Assembly: GCA_028693975.1 (NCBI GenBank)
Contig: JAQUUF010000093.1
Location: forward strand, 1 to 5,585
Source: Acidaminococcaceae bacterium
GTDB lineage: Bacteria; Bacillota; Negativicutes; Acidaminococcales; Acidaminococcaceae
Length of the DNA: 5,585 nt
Direction: 5' to 3'
Shown: positions 1 to 4,370 of the stretch, piece after piece
Position numbering within the stretch: position 1 is the first letter of the stretch
Layout: every line of letters begins with the position of its first letter
Position numbers and translations under genes: made by a program
The notes under the pieces: generated by a model
The model's input: only the letters and a program-made list of their open reading frames with translations
What the model was told of the DNA's origin: nothing
The model's database searches: none

Positions 1-1
1 A

Positions 2-364
2 GCAATGGGAATACCGTCGTTGTTAAAGCGCTGCCAAATTGCTGATACTGCTTTTTTGATTGGATATATGAGATTCTATGTTGAAGATGAGGAATTAAGA
101 GAATCAGTTTTGACGACGCAGGATAGATTAGTGCAGATTGCTGATGCGGGCATTACGGTAAGCGGACAAGATGATATCGCTGATGTAATAGTTCCCGAAG
201 GTGGTATAGACAGAGAAATCCCCGGCTTACAGTTATGCCGAGTCTTTCATCATTTTCTTTTGGAAAAACTTCTCGGGAAAATGAATATCAGGGCCATAGG
301 GGAATTTGTCCAAAAAGAAATGGGGACATATGTCCATGCTGTGCCTTCGGGGAGTTATTATTAG
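2..364 (+). CDS. C-terminal part of an unrecognised protein (5' end cut by window)
   Basis: The frame is open from base 2 with no stop until TAG at 362-364, giving about 121 visible residues. The ATG at 5-7 is the first Met, but any ribosome binding site for it would lie outside the window, so it may be an internal residue of a longer protein. The visible part is soluble-looking, with no membrane span or signal. It has an acidic stretch (YVEDEELRES), a central segment reading ITVSGQDDIADVIVPEGG, a helical FHHFLLEKLLGKMNIRAIGE segment and a C-terminus ending AVPSGSYY. I do not recognise the family. It ends 63 bases before the microprotein gene and shares its strand. No terminator is visible between them, so it could belong to the same operon, but nothing ties it functionally to the genes that follow. 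Confidence 0.6.
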   Translation, partial: AMGIPSLLKRCQIADTAFLIGYMRFYVEDEELRESVLTTQDRLVQIADAGITVSGQDDIADVIVPEGGIDREIPGLQLCRVFHHFLLEKLLGKMNIRAIGEFVQKEMGTYVHAVPSGSYY

Positions 365-427
365 ACGGCTGAAGAATCCGTAGAAGCAATTGCAATTAAA
401 AATATATATTGAGAAGGAGGTGGCGCA

Positions 428-577
428 ATGTCAGAGATGAAGGCTATGAGTCAAGAAGAGGAAAAGACGGAATTTAACTGGCCAGGGTTCATAGTTGGGT
501 TAGTAGTTGGCTCAGGGTTGTTTTATTTAACAATAAAGCTAATATCAGCATTAATGTTTTCTAGGACTGCGGCTTAA
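428..577 (+). CDS. 49-residue single-span membrane microprotein
   Basis: The ATG at 428 follows a strong AAGGAGG at 414-420 with a 7-base gap. In-frame ATGs at 437 and 446 lack such spacing. The product has a charged N-terminus (residues 1-18, including QEEEKTE), then one hydrophobic helix at about residues 20-44 interrupted by a single Lys (K37), then a short tail ending SRTAA. The acidic head and the single Arg after the helix do not fix the orientation firmly. It lies 17 bases upstream of the Tat-exported metallo-hydrolase gene and is clearly co-transcribed with it. By position it could be a small subunit, anchor or assembly partner of the hydrolase or the polytopic protein downstream; that is inference. 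No family is recognised. The well-placed binding site and fit between neighbours make it a real gene rather than a chance frame. Confidence 0.8.
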   Translation: MSEMKAMSQEEEKTEFNWPGFIVGLVVGSGLFYLTIKLISALMFSRTAA

Positions 578-594
578 AGAAAAGGAGGATAATC

Positions 595-1680
595 ATGGGA
601 GTATCAAGACGTAACTTTTTGAAAGGTCTTGCTCTGGGTGGTACGACTGGCTATCTAGCAATGGCAGGTGTTTCATCTACGGTAATGAAGGATGTTTTTG
701 TACCCAAGCCTTTGGTTGGTGATACGGACATTGGCATGTGTAAAAGTATAAAGTGCACTGTAGTTTCTGAGACTAGTTGGTTTAACAATGCTCGTGTTGT
801 ACAGGATATGAAGGATGCCGGTGGTTTGCTGGTTAATCAATATATCATTCCGTGGACTAATACTGGGGTTAAGGAAGGCTATAACGGTAATAATGCAGGT
901 GGGTATTCAACTTTAATTGATATTGAATTTATGGATGGAACCAAGAAAAAAATGCTGTTAGATTGTGGTTGGAATACGGATTGGATGGATGTTTGTTTCA
1001 AACGCGAAGGTGTAGACAAGATGTTGGACAATAAGGAAATCGACTTGTTGTTTGTCACTCATGAGCATTTTGACCATTACTGGGGCGTGGAATCAGTTAT
1101 GAAGCATGACCCTGGCATCAGGGTCATAGTTCCTAAAGGATTCTATAAAGAAGGCTTCGACTTGCTCAAAGGAGCTAATTTCCCGGTAGCCCATGTGAAG
1201 AATGATTTTCCGCATACTGGTAAGTTAGAGGTTAGAGAGTCTGGCAAAGTACATCCAATTTATCCAGGTGTTGCCAGTATTAGCTTTGATTCCGCTATCA
1301 TAACAAGAGTTTTGGGCGAACAAGCACTGGTGTTTAATATCAAAGATAAAGGTTCGGTAGCCGTTACAGGCTGTTGCCATATGGGTATTATTTCTTTCTT
1401 ACAGGAGATTAAACAAAGAGTTAAGGGCGGGGACAAAATATACGGCGTTCAAGGCGGCTTGCATATTTCACCGTTTGAAGATTGGGATCCACAATATGAT
1501 GATTTAATTAAGGCTATCCCTAAATATGGTATAGAGGTAATGGGGTGTAACCACTGTACCGGTTATTTAACTGCCGAAAAAATGGTTTTGGCCGGCTTGC
1601 CTGTAGTACAAGGAACGGCAAGATTCAAGAGTAAGAAAAAATTGTATTTAGGAAATGGAGACCAAATTAAATTTGGCTAA
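595..1680 (+). CDS. Tat-exported metallo-beta-lactamase-fold protein (COG1237-like)
   Basis: A 361-residue protein with AAAGGAGG at 581-588 before its ATG. Residues 4-10 read SRRNFLK, an exact twin-arginine motif, followed by a Gly/Ala-rich hydrophobic segment to about residue 30. Cleavage is uncertain: the AMA at 22-24 is one option, or the helix stays as an anchor. The metallo-beta-lactamase fold shows in LLDCGW (121-126), HEHFDH (H156, H158, D160, H161), TGCCH (H262), GGLH (H290) and HCTG (H320). The TGCxH, GGxH and HCTG set points to the COG1237 branch, which includes dihydropterin-type synthases, rather than to true beta-lactamases. Those ligands predict a binuclear metal site. The protein has eight cysteines (49, 54, 124, 134, 260, 261, 318, 321), unusual for an exported protein. 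Export in folded form fits metal loading in the cytoplasm. Substrate unknown; an antibiotic-resistance role is unlikely. Confidence 0.9.
   Translation: MGVSRRNFLKGLALGGTTGYLAMAGVSSTVMKDVFVPKPLVGDTDIGMCKSIKCTVVSETSWFNNARVVQDMKDAGGLLVNQYIIPWTNTGVKEGYNGNNAGGYSTLIDIEFMDGTKKKMLLDCGWNTDWMDVCFKREGVDKMLDNKEIDLLFVTHEHFDHYWGVESVMKHDPGIRVIVPKGFYKEGFDLLKGANFPVAHVKNDFPHTGKLEVRESGKVHPIYPGVASISFDSAIITRVLGEQALVFNIKDKGSVAVTGCCHMGIISFLQEIKQRVKGGDKIYGVQGGLHISPFEDWDPQYDDLIKAIPKYGIEVMGCNHCTGYLTAEKMVLAGLPVVQGTARFKSKKKLYLGNGDQIKFG
1106..1127 (+). repeat. Perfect 9-bp hairpin inside the metallo-hydrolase gene
   Basis: ATGACCCTG at 1106-1114 is the exact reverse complement of CAGGGTCAT at 1119-1127, with a 4-base loop (GCAT). 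It lies in codons for about residues 171-178, just after the metal-binding HEHFDH motif. No T-run follows. The structure is visible in the sequence; whether it matters for mRNA folding or is a by-product of the codons is unknown. Confidence 0.5.
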
Positions 1681-1686
1681 GCCAAT

Positions 1687-1694
1687 GGGAGGTG
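1687..1694 (+). promoter_or_regulatory. Ribosome binding site that sets the start at GTG 1701
   Basis: GGGAGGTG lies 6 bases before GTG 1701 and sits in the short gap after the hydrolase stop codon. The longer in-frame start at GTG 1692 lies inside this site and has no binding site of its own, so 1701 is the better choice. Confidence 0.8.
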
Positions 1695-1700
1695 TTGTCT

Positions 1701-2987
1701 GTGATTAGTCTCAAAGATCATATGTGGCTGGAGAGCCGCGTTTTGGAAAATAGAATGCCACAGCCTTTGCGTGGTATTATCGGTTTAGTTTTATCGCTAT
1801 TGTTTTTCTACGGATTGTGGTGGATTTTTATGGACCCCAGAGGTGTACTGAAGTGGTACACTCCGCAATACGGTTATATGTACATTCGTTGGATTCTCAT
1901 TGTTGTAATTTGGCAAGCGTATGTGTTTAATTTCTGGCCCTTTAGTTTGAAATGGCGAGAGTCGACGCACCCTGTCATAACGGGTGCCGTATTGATACTA
2001 GTGAATTTTGCAATTGTTGGCGCAGTTATTTGGGGTTTCTTCTATAATTTCTTAGGCCATTATTCAATCCCATATCTAAGCGTTGACAGGTTAGTAGGCA
2101 AGGGAATGACAGAGTTCTATGCTCGTGAGTATTCCTCCTTGGCAATTTTGATGTTTGCGGCAATTGCTTCTTGGCTAAGTCCAATTGTACCGGTTTGCTT
2201 TGAAAATCATCCTTGGCAATCTATGAAGCAGCCTGCAAGAGGAATCACTGTTTTCTGTGTAACTGCCTTGTTGTCAGTATTGGCGTTTTTCTGCTTGATG
2301 CATCCCCATTATCATGTTTTGTTCTGGCCTTGGCAAGAATATGCTGCTGCCTTCCCTTGGTGGTATGAATTTGCTCATACCCTGCATGGCAACTTTAACG
2401 TTGGTTGGGTTATGTGTGGTACAGTAGCTATTTGGATGTTGGAAGTAACGTTTGACCGCTATCCATTTATCATGATTAAAAACAAGATCGTGAGAGGCGT
2501 AGTTGGTTTCTTAGGAGTTTTGGCTTTTGCTTGGTTGTTGTTTTTCGTCTTTAATTTTGTGCAAGAATTAGCTTGGGGTCCTGCAGTTGACGGAGCCAAG
2601 AGAATATTAGCACCTGATTGGCGCTATCTTCATAGTGGCGAATTAGCTATTATGATGTTGATTCCAGCCATGATTTTGAACTTCTATTTTGATAATGGCC
2701 CTAAGAAATATGGCCCGGCAATTAATATTGCCCTGAGATTTTTGATTATCATTGTTTCAACTATAGCGTTCCATGCCTTGTATTATAAGATTAGTCCTCC
2801 TTTGTTGGGTACGCAAGCTGCTTATTCACACCCGCAGCAGTTCCCTATGGCTCCTGGTATTCTGTTTATCTGTGTTATGTTATTCCATAACTGGTTTATG
2901 GATTTCTGGCCAGGTAAAAAACGTGTGGGCAATAGAGAAGTAATGCTAGATGAAGACGGTAATGAAATAGAAGAAGGCGTACATTAA
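1701..2987 (+). CDS. Polytopic (about 10-span) Trp/His-rich membrane protein of unknown function, with internal repeats
   Basis: A 428-residue protein from GTG 1701. Hydrophobic helices fall at about residues 25-44, 61-81, 94-118, 144-167, 181-200, 231-250, 266-287, 313-330, 342-362 and 384-403. Basic residues cluster in the N-terminus, in alternate loops (KWR, KQPAR, KNKIVR, KK) and in the C-terminal GKKR. The positive-inside rule therefore predicts both ends in the cytoplasm and five larger loops outside, on the side where the Tat-exported hydrolase would sit. Every even-numbered helix ends in a [F/M][N/E/D]xxP motif, with Pro at 80, 171, 255, 334 and 404, suggesting five related hairpins. 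The outward loops carry many His, Trp and Tyr, including three His at 201, 203 and 205. No transporter or enzyme family is recognised. It lies 20 bases after the hydrolase gene. A membrane partner or anchor for the hydrolase is an inference from position and topology. Confidence 0.87.
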   Translation: MISLKDHMWLESRVLENRMPQPLRGIIGLVLSLLFFYGLWWIFMDPRGVLKWYTPQYGYMYIRWILIVVIWQAYVFNFWPFSLKWRESTHPVITGAVLILVNFAIVGAVIWGFFYNFLGHYSIPYLSVDRLVGKGMTEFYAREYSSLAILMFAAIASWLSPIVPVCFENHPWQSMKQPARGITVFCVTALLSVLAFFCLMHPHYHVLFWPWQEYAAAFPWWYEFAHTLHGNFNVGWVMCGTVAIWMLEVTFDRYPFIMIKNKIVRGVVGFLGVLAFAWLLFFVFNFVQELAWGPAVDGAKRILAPDWRYLHSGELAIMMLIPAMILNFYFDNGPKKYGPAINIALRFLIIIVSTIAFHALYYKISPPLLGTQAAYSHPQQFPMAPGILFICVMLFHNWFMDFWPGKKRVGNREVMLDEDGNEIEEGVH

Positions 2988-3004
2988 GACAACTGTATGG
3001 CAAA

Positions 3005-3047
3005 TCCACCTAATATAGATTATGCCAAATAATAAATATTAGGTGGA
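3005..3047 (+). repeat. Perfect 12-bp inverted repeat in the gap before the tat genes
   Basis: TCCACCTAATAT at 3005-3016 is the exact reverse complement of ATATTAGGTGGA at 3036-3047, with 19 bases between. It lies 17 bases after the polytopic protein stop and 46 bases before the tatB-like start, in the only gap of any size (2988-3093). The right arm runs into GGAGGT, a second ribosome-binding-like string not followed by a well-spaced start. There is no T-run after the right arm, so this is not a standard intrinsic terminator. It could be an RNA hairpin that separates or stabilises the two halves of the transcript, or an operator for a dimeric regulator. The inverted repeat is seen directly; its function is not known. 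Confidence 0.6.
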
Positions 3048-3081
3048 GGTCATACAACCATTAAGTTGAAAGATAGCAAGC

Positions 3082-3088
3082 GAGGTGG
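3082..3088 (+). promoter_or_regulatory. Ribosome binding site that sets the tatB-like start at ATG 3094
   Basis: GAGGTGG lies 5 bases before ATG 3094. The upstream in-frame GTG codons at 3085 and 3088 overlap this site, so the ATG is preferred. It also leaves the N-terminus as MSIGLGEI, matching the very short leader before the helix in Tat proteins. Confidence 0.75.
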
Positions 3089-3093
3089 TGTCC

Positions 3094-3390
3094 ATGAGTA
3101 TTGGCTTAGGGGAAATATTAATCACGTTGTTGGTTGGATTTATTGTAGTTGGACCGGAAGATCTTCCGAAGGTAGCACGAACAGTGGCTCGGTGGGTACG
3201 CAAAATAAGATTGATGATGAAAGAATTAAGTAAAAATGTTGAAGCTGAAATAAAATTGGATGAGGATATTAGAGAAGTAAAAGAAGAACTAAAAGATGTA
3301 TCAAGTGAATTTGAACGTGTACAACGAGAGGTTGTTCTCCATGCGGAAGAAGGTACTAAGGTTGTTGAGATAAATTGTGAAAGCAAGTAA
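3094..3390 (+). CDS. tatB: Sec-independent translocase protein, TatB-like
   Basis: A 98-residue protein with the TatA/TatB plan: a short N-terminal membrane helix (about residues 5-20), a Gly-Pro hinge, an amphipathic helix and a charged tail. The hinge reads VGPEDLPKVART at 19-30, with Glu at position 7 in the helix. This GPxxLP form, together with the long charged tail (about 45-80, probably coiled-coil), resembles TatB more than TatA. In known systems TatB sits with TatC in the receptor complex that binds twin-arginine signals. Many Gram-positive bacteria do without it, so its presence next to tatA and tatC is notable. The gene comes first in the cluster, 21 bases before tatA, whereas the usual proteobacterial order is A-B-C. 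Calling it a second TatA-type subunit is the main alternative, since the two families are hard to separate by eye. Confidence 0.85.
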   Translation: MSIGLGEILITLLVGFIVVGPEDLPKVARTVARWVRKIRLMMKELSKNVEAEIKLDEDIREVKEELKDVSSEFERVQREVVLHAEEGTKVVEINCESK

Positions 3391-3411
3391 TATACGGAGG
3401 GAGCGAGAAAA

Positions 3412-3588
3412 ATGCGACTAGGTACAACAGAAATATTATTGATAATTGCAGTGGCATGCTTGGTTTTCGGGTCTGGTAAATTGGCAGGGTTAGGCAAGTC
3501 GTTAGGGACAAGTATTAGAGAATTTAAGCAGGAAATAAAGCAAGAAACGGAGCCTGTTAAAGAAGGGGAAGCCGGTGGACAGAAATAA
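3412..3588 (+). CDS. tatA: Sec-independent translocase pore subunit TatA
   Basis: A 58-residue protein from ATG 3412, preceded by GGAGG at 3396-3400 with a fairly long 11-base gap. It has a single helix at about residues 5-20, then the hinge and amphipathic start FGSGKLAGLGKSLG (19-32), and a short charged tail rich in Lys and Glu. This matches the TatA pattern FGxxKLPxLGxxLG, with Ala at 25 in place of the usual Pro. TatA oligomers form the channel-like assembly that carries folded proteins across the membrane. It is shorter than most TatA proteins (commonly about 60-90 residues), but the key parts are present. Its end overlaps the tatC start by 14 bases, so the two are translationally coupled. 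The metallo-hydrolase encoded upstream is the obvious candidate cargo. Confidence 0.92.
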   Translation: MRLGTTEILLIIAVACLVFGSGKLAGLGKSLGTSIREFKQEIKQETEPVKEGEAGGQK

Positions 3589-4357
3589 AGCGTTGCCGGA
3601 ACTAGCGATAGACAGTGAGCTTGCCATTGCCAATGAAAACAGTGAAGAACAGTTATCCTTAGTAGACCATATTAAAGAATTGCGTAAAAGGCTTATATAT
3701 TGTATGATTGTGGTCACAGGATGTTTTTTCGGCATTATTACTTATGGCACGGATTGGCTAATGCAACTTTTGCCATCACCGGTCAAAGAACGAGGAATTA
3801 ATCTGATCTTTTTGGGTTTATCAGAAGTACTTACCGCCCAGATTAAAGTTGCGTTTATTGCTGCAATCATTGTGTCTATGCCAATTATATTATGGCAGAT
3901 TTGGGATTTCATTAAACCAGCACTATATGTGGATGAGAGAAAAGGTGTTTTGATTTTCACTTTTTGGTCATTGCTATTATTTGTACTCGGAGTAAGTTTC
4001 GGTTATGGAGTAGTATTTGTCTCGGCCATCACATTCTTTGTTTATATAGGAGAGAATATCGCTACGCCTATGCTATCTATTAGTCAATACATTGGCTTTA
4101 TGTTTAGCTTTGTACTTTCTTTTGGTTTGGTATTTGAAATGCCAGTTATTACTTTTGTGTTGTGCAGATTAGGGATTACTACACCACAACAGTTAAAAGA
4201 ATTAAGGAAATATGCTGTTTTAGTAATTTTTATTGTCGCAGCATTTTTGACGCCGCCAGATGTTTTTTCTCAGATATTGATGGCTGCGCCGATGTTGGTT
4301 TTGTATGAAGTTGGTATTTGGGCGGCTAAGTTAGGAGGACCGGGGGACAAGAGATAG
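3575..4357 (+). CDS. tatC: Sec-independent translocase receptor subunit TatC
   Basis: A full-length 260-residue TatC (the E. coli protein is 258). GTG 3575 follows AAGGGG at 3563-3568 with a 6-base gap and lies inside the tatA end; the next candidate, TTG 3593, has no binding site. Family signatures are all present: HIKELRKRL (32-40) before helix 1, KPALYVDERK (114-123) in the first loop region, FGLVFEMP (183-190) and LTPPDVFSQ (225-233), then LYEVGIW near the last helix. Six membrane helices can be placed. The glutamates at 35, 121 and 188 match the conserved ones involved in signal-peptide binding and function. TatC recognises the twin-arginine signal and recruits TatA. The roughly 28-residue acidic leader before the HIKELR motif is a little long. 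It ends 13 bases before the response-regulator gene. Confidence 0.97.
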   Translation: MDRNKALPELAIDSELAIANENSEEQLSLVDHIKELRKRLIYCMIVVTGCFFGIITYGTDWLMQLLPSPVKERGINLIFLGLSEVLTAQIKVAFIAAIIVSMPIILWQIWDFIKPALYVDERKGVLIFTFWSLLLFVLGVSFGYGVVFVSAITFFVYIGENIATPMLSISQYIGFMFSFVLSFGLVFEMPVITFVLCRLGITTPQQLKELRKYAVLVIFIVAAFLTPPDVFSQILMAAPMLVLYEVGIWAAKLGGPGDKR

Positions 4358-4370
4358 GAGTTACGTTAAT

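Noticed and set aside
386..409. Possible promoter upstream of the microprotein (TATATT at 404-409)
   Set aside because: No acceptable -35 element at the right spacing, and the segment is simply AT-rich.
595..1680. Beta-lactamase or antibiotic-resistance function for the metallo-hydrolase
   Set aside because: The TGCCH, GGLH and HCTG motifs place it in the COG1237 branch, not with class B beta-lactamases; the shared fold alone does not indicate resistance.
1692..1700. GTG 1692 as the start of the polytopic protein
   Set aside because: It lies within the GGGAGGTG ribosome binding site; GTG 1701 has correct spacing from that site.
2998..3047. Possible pseudoknot: TGGCA at 2998-3002 with TGCCA at 3023-3027 in the loop of the 12-bp dyad
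   Set aside because: Only five base pairs, easily found by chance; no riboswitch family pattern is visible.
3155..3168. 14-base perfect palindrome CGGAAGATCTTCCG in the tatB-like gene
   Set aside because: It encodes the conserved hinge residues PEDLP, has no loop to form a hairpin and is most simply a codon coincidence.
3039..3960. Three minus-strand open frames (3039-3497, 3502-3735, 3742-3960) opposite the tat genes
   Set aside because: They lie antisense to tatB-like, tatA and tatC genes with clear family motifs, have no recognisable domains and look like shadows of the coding strand.
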